Below, piece after piece: positions 1 through 5,039 of a stretch of DNA of 6,249 nucleotides. The notes beneath the pieces are model-generated. The model made no database searches. It was not told the origin of the DNA and saw only the letters and a program-made list of their open reading frames with translations. Each line of letters starts with the position of its first letter. The stretch's first letter is position 1. This DNA comes from an uncultured Eubacteriales bacterium (GTDB lineage Bacteria; Bacillota; Clostridia; Oscillospirales; Butyricicoccaceae). The stretch lies in NCBI GenBank assembly GCA_934636325.1, contig CAKUAK010000128.1, forward strand, positions 1 through 6,249, in the 5' to 3' direction. A program made the translations under genes and the position numbers.

Positions 1-21
1 TTGAAAACTTTATGCAATATA

Positions 22-50
22 TTGAAAGACAGATATTGGTATGATATATT
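22..50 (+). promoter_or_regulatory. Predicted sigma-A promoter (extended -10) for the small ORF and protease operon
   Basis: A -35 box TTGAAA (22-27) is followed after exactly 17 bases by TATATT (45-50). TGA stands directly before it, giving an extended -10 element (TGnTATATT). Transcription would start near 57, leaving a 5' leader of about 42 nt before the small ORF. The surroundings are extremely A/T-rich, so chance matches are easier here than elsewhere, but correct spacing and the TG extension together make this the best candidate. No other convincing promoter was seen between here and the protease gene, so the downstream plus-strand genes probably depend on it. Confidence 0.6.
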
Positions 51-98
51 ATAGATAAGTTACATTTATTTTTTGATTTTCTTAAAAGGAGTAACATC

Positions 99-179
99 AT
101 GTTCCATTATAATAAAAGACTATTTGAATTATGGCATATAGCTCAAATATGGCGAGGTAAGATCAAAACCATTTTTTAA
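99..179 (+). CDS. 26-residue cationic small ORF (leader peptide or short peptide), unrecognised
   Basis: An ATG at 99 opens a 26-codon frame ending in TAA (177-179). AAAAGGAG (84-91) lies 7 bases before the ATG, as good a ribosome binding site as any in the window, which is the main reason to believe the frame is translated. The peptide starts MFHYNKRLFELWHIAQIW and ends GKIKTIF. It has K6, R7, R19, K21 and K23 against one acid (E10), giving net charge about +4, with W12, W18 and many hydrophobic residues, so an amphipathic helix is plausible. It has no signal peptide, double-glycine leader or cysteine. It lies between a good promoter and a hairpin that begins at the base after its stop codon, upstream of a secreted protease. 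It could be a regulatory leader peptide, a bioactive peptide, or chance. I recognise no family. Confidence 0.5.
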   Translation: MFHYNKRLFELWHIAQIWRGKIKTIF

Positions 180-218
180 GGCGCATAGATCAAATCATAT
201 ATACTCGATCTATACGCC
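180..218 (+). promoter_or_regulatory. Leader hairpin between small ORF and protease gene
   Basis: GGCG-c-ATAGATC (180-191) pairs with GATCTAT-a-CGCC (207-218): 11 Watson-Crick pairs, one C/A mismatch and a 15-base A/T-rich loop. The left arm starts at the base after the small ORF stop codon, so a ribosome terminating there would cover and melt it. No T-run follows (the next bases are TGAAACG), so this is not a standard intrinsic terminator. ATCAAAT (189-195), from the arm and loop, is also complementary to the two ATTTGAT copies (242-255) just before the protease ribosome binding site, so an alternative fold or pseudoknot is possible. It could be a cis-acting RNA switch, an mRNA stability element, or a DNA operator (the dyad is near-symmetrical). 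Confidence 0.55.
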
Positions 219-241
219 TGAAACGATTCCCAACAATCACA

Positions 242-255
242 ATTTGATATTTGAT
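242..255 (+). repeat. Tandem heptamer ATTTGAT x2 abutting the protease ribosome binding site
   Basis: ATTTGAT occurs at 242-248 and again at 249-255, followed by a partial third unit (TTGA) that runs into the AAAGGAG ribosome binding site (259-265). Each copy is an exact reverse complement of ATCAAAT at 189-195 in the leader hairpin. A function in RNA folding is inference; a short slippage-generated repeat in A/T-rich DNA is the simple alternative. Confidence 0.5.
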
Positions 256-271
256 TTGAAAGGAGAACACC

Positions 272-1411
272 ATGAAAAAAAGAATTATAGGTTTTTGTCT
301 CGTTGCGGCCCTCATTCTCTCTGTTATCGTTCCCTCTTTCGCATCTGATAAGGCTATATCAGAAAATACATCTGCCAAAAATGAACTGATAGCCTTGGTT
401 AACAATATGCTCCCGTTTATAGAAATGGAAAAAGAGCAATATGGCATGAAGGATGTCGATTTCTCAACCTTATACCTCGGCAACGAGATACCGGCATACG
501 TTCTTGGGATCGACGGCGAACTTTCAAAACCCGATATATCATATTTCCCTATAATGAGCAATGATAAATGGGTAGCGACGGTCATGGCTTTTTACTCTAA
601 GTCCGGAAAGCTGAACATTCAAATCTCTTCATATTATGTTCAGGAATATGAAGAATCATCCTGTAAAGACAAGAACTTCGCGTTGATCTTTGATCGTGAT
701 GGAGCATATTTCTATGCTGATGGAGATGTTGAGCTTGCAGCTGCTTCCACTTACGATATGCCATCACTCTCGAGTATAAAAGAACACCCGGATATGGCTG
801 TCCAATCAACGGCAAACCTTCGTCCCCAGCATGTTCTTACAGTTGTGCGCGACAACATTGTTTCAACGCAAAGCGGTCCTGAAGAATATTTTGATAGATA
901 TTATTACCTCGATGTTCCCACAATTAAGCAGGCGGAGGATTCATTACAGTGCTGGGCTGCCTGCGTAGCTTCTATCAGGAAATATTATGGTACTAATACA
1001 ACAATTGATGATGTTTATAATAAAGCAAATATCAAAAAATACGAAGCTGGAAACATTGGCATTGCTGAAAATGTATTAGAAGCTTATGGCTTATCTCCTA
1101 TTTTCTTCAGAGATGATCAATTAAGTTGGGATCAATTCCGCTCAAAAATATTATTTGACAACACTCCTTTTTTTGCCTCTTGCATATTAGAAACAGAAAC
1201 AGCTGTTACGGAAAGGCCTGGTCACGCTGTTGTTTTGCGTGGATATGTTGCCTATCGTAATGTATCTCAACTTGGTTCTATTTCGTATATGGATCCTTAT
1301 ACAGGAGCATATGGAGCAAGTATAGTCGTAAATGATTTTGAATACTATTACATTCCCGGTGGAAATGCGCTCACACTTAGAATAGCCTCTGTACTCCAAG
1401 TATGCGAATAA
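272..1411 (+). CDS. Secreted papain-like (C39/C70-type) cysteine protease with N-terminal pro-region
   Basis: This 379-residue protein begins with a classical Sec signal peptide: MKKR, then a hydrophobic stretch (about 5-20), then PSFA-S with probable cleavage after A24. Residues about 30-200 lack catalytic motifs and resemble the pro-regions of Gram-positive secreted cysteine proteases (YFPIMSNDKWVATVMAFY, about 91-108). The C-terminal part, about 210-379, is the protease. It contains QCWAAC with nucleophile C227, PGHAVVLRGY with H318, and YMDPYTG with D341, the Cys-His-Asp order of papain-like/C39-like peptidases; Q220 may help form the oxyanion hole. The start is fixed by AAAGGAG (259-265), 6 bases upstream. 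It is not an ABC-transporter-fused C39 bacteriocin processor: there is no transporter domain and the protein should be exported. The 3' half is much more A/T-rich than downstream genes. Its stop overlaps the start of the next gene. Substrate unknown. Confidence 0.85.
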   Translation: MKKRIIGFCLVAALILSVIVPSFASDKAISENTSAKNELIALVNNMLPFIEMEKEQYGMKDVDFSTLYLGNEIPAYVLGIDGELSKPDISYFPIMSNDKWVATVMAFYSKSGKLNIQISSYYVQEYEESSCKDKNFALIFDRDGAYFYADGDVELAAASTYDMPSLSSIKEHPDMAVQSTANLRPQHVLTVVRDNIVSTQSGPEEYFDRYYYLDVPTIKQAEDSLQCWAACVASIRKYYGTNTTIDDVYNKANIKKYEAGNIGIAENVLEAYGLSPIFFRDDQLSWDQFRSKILFDNTPFFASCILETETAVTERPGHAVVLRGYVAYRNVSQLGSISYMDPYTGAYGASIVVNDFEYYYIPGGNALTLRIASVLQVCE

Positions 1412-2058
1412 TTATCAAGACCGTAAAGCTGCCCATTTGGGTCATAGCCGTATTCCTGCTGCTTTTCATCGGCCTCGCGGCGTATGCTGTCCTCCCAATT
1501 CTCCAAAAGGAAGAGCAGCTCTGGTCGATCGACGACTGGCGGGATTACGAGATGTATGTCGATAATCGTTCGGATAAAAACATACATCTGACCGTTGACG
1601 AATCAGATCCTGACTGTGCCGCTTTTAAGGAAAGAGTATTAAACCTCTGCACAAAGATCAAGCCGTACAGACCCGTCCTTCTCTACTATGAACTCGCACT
1701 TGGTGAAAGCCCCGACGACAGAAAAGACAGCTCAAATGACAGCAGTGAATATGAATCTACTCGCGGAAACTTCAGACTTATCAATATCACACCGGATGGT
1801 ATTGTCGAAACATACTATGTTCGTTTTTTTAATGTGTCAAAGCAGATATCTCTTGACTATGTCAACCGTGACGCGCCTATTATTTGGGTCAGCAAGGTCA
1901 CCCGAAAATCCGGTAGTGATACCTTTGAAAATGAATTAATGTGGTACTGTACAATGCCTCCCGACGCCTATGTAAACTTATTTGAAGAACTTATTTCGTA
2001 TAATCATGGAGAGGAAGTAATGCTTAACAGAAAAACCGGGCAGATCACGATCGAATGA
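1402..2058 (+). CDS. Membrane-anchored protein, paralog 1 of 3, unknown function
   Basis: The 218-residue product has a short basic N-terminus (MRIIIKTVK), one transmembrane segment (about 11-31) and a C-terminal domain of about 185 residues. The positive-inside rule puts that domain outside the cell as a signal-anchored protein. Features shared with the next two genes are EEQLWSIDDWR (38-47), a (K/R)E(R/Q)-hydrophobic-LC motif with C83, P-(Y/F)-R (88-90), and W-Y-(C/T)-(M/I)-P (181-185) near the end. C83 and C183 may form a disulfide; C72 is an extra cysteine. The ATG lies 10 bases inside the protease gene and has no recognisable Shine-Dalgarno sequence. An in-frame TAG at 1378-1380 excludes a longer frame, and later starts would lose the membrane segment, so translation probably depends on coupling. 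The 5' end (to 1541) is nearly identical to paralog 2, whereas the body is far more A/T-rich. No named domain recognised. Confidence 0.8.
   Translation: MRIIIKTVKLPIWVIAVFLLLFIGLAAYAVLPILQKEEQLWSIDDWRDYEMYVDNRSDKNIHLTVDESDPDCAAFKERVLNLCTKIKPYRPVLLYYELALGESPDDRKDSSNDSSEYESTRGNFRLINITPDGIVETYYVRFFNVSKQISLDYVNRDAPIIWVSKVTRKSGSDTFENELMWYCTMPPDAYVNLFEELISYNHGEEVMLNRKTGQITIE
1424..1541 (+). repeat. Direct repeat copy A, 118 bp (5' end of paralog 1)
   Basis: This block aligns without gaps to 2120-2237 with 8 mismatches by my count, about 93% identity. It encodes the membrane segment and the EEQLWSIDDWR motif. Identity starts at TAAAGCTGCCC and falls away right after GACTGGCG, although the proteins remain recognisably homologous beyond it. 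Upstream flanks show no similarity. A block boundary inside the genes suggests gene conversion or domain shuffling rather than simple whole-gene duplication. Confidence 0.85.
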
Positions 2059-2106
2059 TATCAATTATAAATCGCCCGAAACCATTTTACACAACGGAGG
2101 TGGCAC

Positions 2107-2679
2107 ATGACACGCACAATAAAGCTGCCCGTTTGGGTCATAGCCCTATTCCTGCTGCTTTTCATCGGCCTCGCGGTATATACTGTCCTCCCAATGCTCC
2201 AAAAGGAAGAACAGCTATGGTCGATCGACGACTGGCGAGAAAGGGAAATGTTTATCCAGAACTCGAAATTGCAGGGGCCCCCGAGCTTTATCGTCAGCGA
2301 CGATGACACCCGCGAACGGATCGTGGCTCTGTGCCGCCGGATGGAACCCTTCCGCCCAGAATCCCTCGTCCTCGAGCCGTCCCACGGCCCGTCCAAAGAA
2401 AGAGCCGGCAGGCCGACATATGTGTCATTCGGCGATATGAGGCGCAAAGAGACAAAAGACGGCTGTCGTATAATGATACTTAATATATACGATCATCTGG
2501 CCTTTGACCATCCGTATCGTGACCGGCCCGTTGTCGAGCTGACCGTCTACGGCCGGGGAGACCGTGGTGATATAACAGAAAACGCCTGGTATTATACAAT
2601 CCCGGCAGATGACTACGCCGAGCTGTGCAATATTCTTGAAAGCTACAGCGGAGAGCTTGCCTCGGCCGATAGGAGCTGA
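2107..2679 (+). CDS. Membrane-anchored protein, paralog 2 of 3, unknown function
   Basis: The 190-residue product has the same plan as its neighbours: basic N-terminus (MTRTIK), one transmembrane segment (about 9-29), then a predicted extracellular domain. EEQLWSIDDWR (34-44) is identical to paralog 1; the later domain keeps RERIVALC (C76), PFRP (81-84), YRDRPVVEL (137-145) and WYYTIPADDY (161-170). In the last motif the cysteine of paralogs 1 and 3 is a tyrosine, while C120 and C174 are private to this copy, so any disulfide would differ. GGAGG (2096-2100), 6 bases before the ATG, sets the start. It lies 48 bases after paralog 1 and 5 bases before paralog 3, consistent with one operon. G+C is much higher than in paralog 1 (39 of 60 bases at 2281-2340). 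No named domain recognised. Confidence 0.85.
   Translation: MTRTIKLPVWVIALFLLLFIGLAVYTVLPMLQKEEQLWSIDDWREREMFIQNSKLQGPPSFIVSDDDTRERIVALCRRMEPFRPESLVLEPSHGPSKERAGRPTYVSFGDMRRKETKDGCRIMILNIYDHLAFDHPYRDRPVVELTVYGRGDRGDITENAWYYTIPADDYAELCNILESYSGELASADRS
2120..2237 (+). repeat. Direct repeat copy B, 118 bp (5' end of paralog 2)
   Basis: This is the partner of 1424-1541 at a constant offset of 696 bases with no gaps. Several of the 8 differences change amino acids (I/V, V/L, A/V, A/T, I/M in and near the membrane segment). Its composition matches the rest of paralog 2, whereas copy A stands out from the A/T-rich body of paralog 1, so paralog 2 or a relative is the more likely donor. Confidence 0.85.
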
Positions 2680-2684
2680 TCGAA

Positions 2685-3260
2685 ATGCTTAAAAAGAAAG
2701 TGAATGTCCCGATATGGTCGGCCGCGATCCTGTGCCTTCTTTTTCTCGGTCTGCTGATATATGCGTTTATTCCGGAAAAAGAGGAAAATACCCTCTGGTC
2801 AAAGGACGAATGGCGCAGCGGAAAGATGTATATCCACAATTCCGCTCTTCAGGATGATACCAACAACTATTCCGTCGATAAAGCCGCCGTTAAGGAACAG
2901 ATCATCGAGCTGTGTTCGCATATGACCCCCTTCAGGCAGAAAACCGGATGGGACACCTTCCATACCGCCGCCGAAGCAGGCAAGAGACGCTCCAATGTCT
3001 ATATGATCCTTGATACCGGCAATGCAGCGGGCGAAAAATACACGGTGAACTTTATAGATGTATCCGAACAGCTGTCCTTCGAAAATATAAACCGTGAATC
3101 GCTTGTTCTCGAAGTCAGAAAATCCGCCCGCGGCGATGCGGGAGAAGAGCAGACGATCTATACATGGTACTGCGCCATGCCCGCCGCCCTGTATGTCGAG
3201 CTGCTCAATATCGTGTCATTCTACACACAGGCGACTGTGATAACCCCGACGCAGAAATGA
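2685..3260 (+). CDS. Membrane-anchored protein, paralog 3 of 3, unknown function
   Basis: The 191-residue product has a strongly basic N-terminus (MLKKK), a transmembrane segment (about 10-29) and a predicted extracellular domain of about 160 residues. It is the most diverged of the three at the N-terminus (LWSKDEWR, 37-44, in place of LWSIDDWR) and shows no long nucleotide identity with them. It keeps KEQIIELC (C77), TPFR (81-84), SEQLSFENINRE (127-138) and WYCAMP (161-166, C163); the SEQLSFE stretch matches SKQISLD of paralog 1. C77 and C163 match C83 and C183 of paralog 1 and may pair. AGGAG (2671-2675) precedes the ATG by 9 bases and lies just before the stop codon of paralog 2, indicating coupled translation. 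It is the last gene of the unit, ending 14 bases before the terminator stem. No named domain recognised. Confidence 0.85.
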   Translation: MLKKKVNVPIWSAAILCLLFLGLLIYAFIPEKEENTLWSKDEWRSGKMYIHNSALQDDTNNYSVDKAAVKEQIIELCSHMTPFRQKTGWDTFHTAAEAGKRRSNVYMILDTGNAAGEKYTVNFIDVSEQLSFENINRESLVLEVRKSARGDAGEEQTIYTWYCAMPAALYVELLNIVSFYTQATVITPTQK

Positions 3261-3274
3261 CCCCATTAAAACCC

Positions 3275-3309
3275 AAGCCTCCCGCGCGGTATATCCGCAC
3301 GGGAGGCTT
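3275..3309. terminator. Intrinsic terminator shared by convergent genes
   Basis: AAGCCTCCCG (3275-3284) pairs perfectly with CGGGAGGCTT (3300-3309). After one C/A mismatch an inner GCGG/CCGC stem continues, closing on a TATAT loop. On the plus strand the following tract is weak (CTGTTTACC); on the minus strand the stem is followed by GGGTTTTAAT. It lies 14 bases after the third paralog stop and 19 bases beyond the stop of the minus-strand flavodoxin gene, as expected for a bidirectional terminator. Confidence 0.8.
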
Positions 3310-3328
3310 CTGTTTACCTATCGGTTTA

Positions 3329-3808
3329 TCAGTCTTTGAAAACGGCCTTGGCCTGCTGTGCCATACGGCGGCCGTAATCCTCGAATACGGCCTCGGTCTG
3401 CTCCATATCGTTTATGGCGACGGGGCCGAGATGGATGGGGGGCTTCTCTGTCCCGCCCGAGGAATAGACCATCATGCCGCAGACCAGCATATGGTGAAGG
3501 ATGGTCGAAATGGCGCTCTCGCCGCCGCCATAGACAAAGCGGGCCGTGGCGAAGGCGCCGCCCAGCTTTCCGGCAACGCCGTATTTGCCGAGGGTCTCGA
3601 GAAAGACCTTCATATCGGCGCTCAGGTCGGCATAATATGTCGGCGTGCCGACGATGACGCACTTGCTCTCTTCTGTCCACTCTTCGTCGACTGCGTCGAT
3701 GGAGAAGGTCTTTACCTCAAGGCCCTGGCTCTCCATGCCCTTTTTGATAAGACCGGCCATCTTTTCGGTATAGCCGCTTTTGGAATGATAGATGATAGAT
3801 GCTTTCAT
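3329..3808 (-). CDS. Flavodoxin/WrbA-like FMN-binding family protein
   Basis: The 159-residue product has a flavodoxin-like fold with these landmarks: MKASIIYHSKSGYTEKMA, a first beta strand plus phosphate-binding loop (S9-T14); VIVGTPTYYADLSADMKVFL (51-70), the second FMN-contacting loop, strongly WrbA/NADPH-dependent FMN reductase-like; FATARFVYGGGES (86-98); and a GM-x-V strand (111-114). Such proteins hold FMN and shuttle electrons, often from NAD(P)H to quinones or other acceptors. Length fits the short flavodoxin/WrbA-like group. It is predicted cytosolic, with no signal peptide or membrane segment. Start: GGGAG (complement of 3818-3822), 9 bases before the ATG. It is single-gene, convergent with the paralog operon and divergent from the MBL operon. 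The exact acceptor cannot be read from the sequence. Confidence 0.88.
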   Translation of the reverse strand: MKASIIYHSKSGYTEKMAGLIKKGMESQGLEVKTFSIDAVDEEWTEESKCVIVGTPTYYADLSADMKVFLETLGKYGVAGKLGGAFATARFVYGGGESAISTILHHMLVCGMMVYSSGGTEKPPIHLGPVAINDMEQTEAVFEDYGRRMAQQAKAVFKD

Positions 3809-3844
3809 TGTTATCCGCTCCCTGCGTTTATTTTTTACAGCCCA

Positions 3845-3873
3845 ATGATAGCACCTATCTGCCGCCGGCGCAA
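3845..3873 (-). promoter_or_regulatory. Predicted promoter for the flavodoxin-like gene
   Basis: Read on the minus strand, TTGCGC (complement of 3868-3873) is followed after 17 bases by TATCAT (complement of 3845-3850). TGC directly precedes it, giving an extended -10. The -35 matches only 3 of 6 consensus bases, the -10 5 of 6. Transcription would start near 3838. Between the boxes lies an 8-base palindrome CGCCGGCG (3863-3870), a possible but unproven operator half. Confidence 0.55.
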
Positions 3874-3881
3874 TTACCTTA

Positions 3882-3910
3882 TTGCCACCGGGCGGGATGT
3901 GGTTTATAAT
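3882..3910 (+). promoter_or_regulatory. Predicted strong sigma-A promoter for the MBL-VOC-amidohydrolase operon
   Basis: TTGCCA (3882-3887), a 17-base spacer and a perfect TATAAT (3905-3910) give a near-consensus vegetative promoter, with a start near 3917 and a leader of about 33 nt before the ATG at 3950. Its -35 box is only 8 bases from that of the opposite-strand promoter, so a regulator bound here could affect both directions. Confidence 0.75.
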
Positions 3911-3949
3911 TCATATATCCAAAACACTTTATCGTGATGAGGTGGTCAG

Positions 3950-4627
3950 ATGAAAATAACATACATCGGTCACAGCGGTTTTGCCGCCGAGACCGAAAAG
4001 GCCGCCCTTATTTTCGACTATTATACCGGCGATATCCCGGCCTTTGACCCAGATGTGCCCCTCTATGTCTTTGTCAGCCACCGGCACCGCGACCATTTCA
4101 ATCCCGACATATTCTCCCTTCGCGGCCGCCCGGGCGGGGTCACATATATACTCTCCCGCGACGTCGGCAGCTGCGGCGGCGCAGAGGATATCGTAAGGGT
4201 GCGTCACGGCGAGAGCCTTGACGCCGGACCACTTCACATCGAGACACTCAAAAGCACCGACGAAGGGGTCGCCTTTATCGTCGCCCTCGAGGGCAGGACG
4301 ATATACCACGCGGGGGACCTCAACCGCTGGGTCTGGCAGGAGGAGAGCCGGGAGTATAATATACGCATGGCGGCCAAATACACAAAGCAGATGGATATCA
4401 TCCGGGGCAGGCATTTCGATATCGCCTTTGTCCCCCTCGATCCCCGCCAGGAGGAGGATCGCGAGGGCGGCCTGCTGGAGTTCTGCGCGGCCTGCCGTGC
4501 GGAGCACATCTTCCCCATGCACATGTGGGACGACTATTCGGTCATACCGGCCTTCAAGGCCGCCCACCCCGGGCTGGCATCCGGTATTGCCGATATCACA
4601 CATCCGGGACAGACATTTGAAATATGA
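3950..4627 (+). CDS. MBL-fold metal-dependent hydrolase (UlaG-like)
   Basis: The 225-residue cytosolic protein has the metallo-beta-lactamase fold. It opens with MKITYIGHSGF, typical of the UlaG-like branch. The metal signature is SHRHRDHF (H44, H46, D48, H49), with HAGDLNRW (D123) and FPMHMWDDY (H191) as further ligands. Between them LKSTDEGVAFI (100-110) replaces the His-bearing motif III of glyoxalase II and beta-lactamases; as I recall this is normal for this clostridial group, so it need not mean loss of activity. VPLDPR (161-166) is another group mark. Family members cleave diverse ester, lactone or phosphoester substrates; none can be assigned. Start: GAGGTGG (3939-3945) just before the ATG, behind a near-consensus promoter. 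The gene heads a three-gene unit, with the glyoxalase I-like gene starting 22 bases after its stop. Confidence 0.88.
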   Translation: MKITYIGHSGFAAETEKAALIFDYYTGDIPAFDPDVPLYVFVSHRHRDHFNPDIFSLRGRPGGVTYILSRDVGSCGGAEDIVRVRHGESLDAGPLHIETLKSTDEGVAFIVALEGRTIYHAGDLNRWVWQEESREYNIRMAAKYTKQMDIIRGRHFDIAFVPLDPRQEEDREGGLLEFCAACRAEHIFPMHMWDDYSVIPAFKAAHPGLASGIADITHPGQTFEI

Positions 4628-4649
4628 TAATCAAAAGGAGGGCAACACC

Positions 4650-5021
4650 ATGAACTTTGCATTCAACCATTACAACTTCAATGTCGCTGACCTCCAGCGC
4701 TCGCTGGACTTCTATGACAAGGCGCTGGGTCTGACCATCCAGAAGCAGAGGACGGCCGACGACGGCAGCTTCATCATCACATATCTCGAGGACGGCTCGA
4801 CCGGCTTCCGTCTCGAGCTGACCTGGCTGCGCGACTGGGAAAAAGAGGGCTATGACCTGGGCGACAACGAGATGCATCTGGCCCTTGTCACCGACGATTT
4901 TGAAAAGGCCCACGAGAAGCACAAGGAGATGGGCTGCATCTGCTTCGAGAACCCCAAGATGGGCATATACTTCATCGAGGACCCCGACGGATACTGGATA
5001 GAGATACTCCCCAAAAGATAA
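4650..5021 (+). CDS. VOC-family protein, glyoxalase I (lactoylglutathione lyase, GloA)-like
   Basis: The 123-residue product has two beta-alpha-beta-beta-beta modules. The four expected metal ligands of glyoxalase I are present: H7 (FNHYNF), E56 (RLELTW), H76 (EMHLAL) and E118 (YWIEIL). VADLQRSLDFYDKALGL (12-28) and EDPDGYWIEI (110-119) closely resemble bacterial GloA. Glyoxalase I isomerises the thiol hemiacetal of methylglyoxal. Many Clostridia lack glutathione, so the thiol or even the substrate may differ. The frame stays open far upstream inside the previous gene, but AAAAGGAGGG (4633-4642), 7 bases before the ATG, and the start of family similarity fix the start at 4650. It lies 22 bases after the MBL gene and 18 bases before the amidohydrolase, so co-transcription is likely. 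Confidence 0.9.
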   Translation: MNFAFNHYNFNVADLQRSLDFYDKALGLTIQKQRTADDGSFIITYLEDGSTGFRLELTWLRDWEKEGYDLGDNEMHLALVTDDFEKAHEKHKEMGCICFENPKMGIYFIEDPDGYWIEILPKR

Positions 5022-5039
5022 AATAAGGAGATACGGAAT

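Noticed and set aside
1..54. Possible 3' tail of an upstream plus-strand gene (open frames reaching stops at 42-44 or 52-54)
   Set aside because: Only 13-17 codons are visible in A/T-rich DNA, two frames are equally possible, and both overlap the best promoter, so no call can be supported.
180..218. Leader hairpin as an intrinsic terminator
   Set aside because: No T-run follows the stem on the plus strand. The TTTTTT tract lies before it (172-177), and on the minus strand no gene would need it.
272..1411. Protease as a bacteriocin-processing C39 ABC transporter component
   Set aside because: The protein has a secretion signal and no transporter membrane or ATPase domain, and the small ORF upstream has no double-glycine leader.
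3164..3937. Plus-strand open frame of 257 codons opposite the flavodoxin-like gene
   Set aside because: It runs through the terminator and across the divergent promoters, overlaps the end of paralog 3 and has no family motifs. The minus-strand gene has clear FMN-binding motifs.
3929..4603. Minus-strand open frame of 224 codons opposite the MBL gene
   Set aside because: It is the antisense shadow of a gene with all expected MBL metal motifs.
4218..4649. Long N-terminal extension of the glyoxalase I-like frame into the MBL gene
   Set aside because: Family similarity begins only at 4650, a near-perfect ribosome binding site lies at 4633-4642, and the upstream translation is low-complexity Ser/Arg/Pro-rich shadow sequence.
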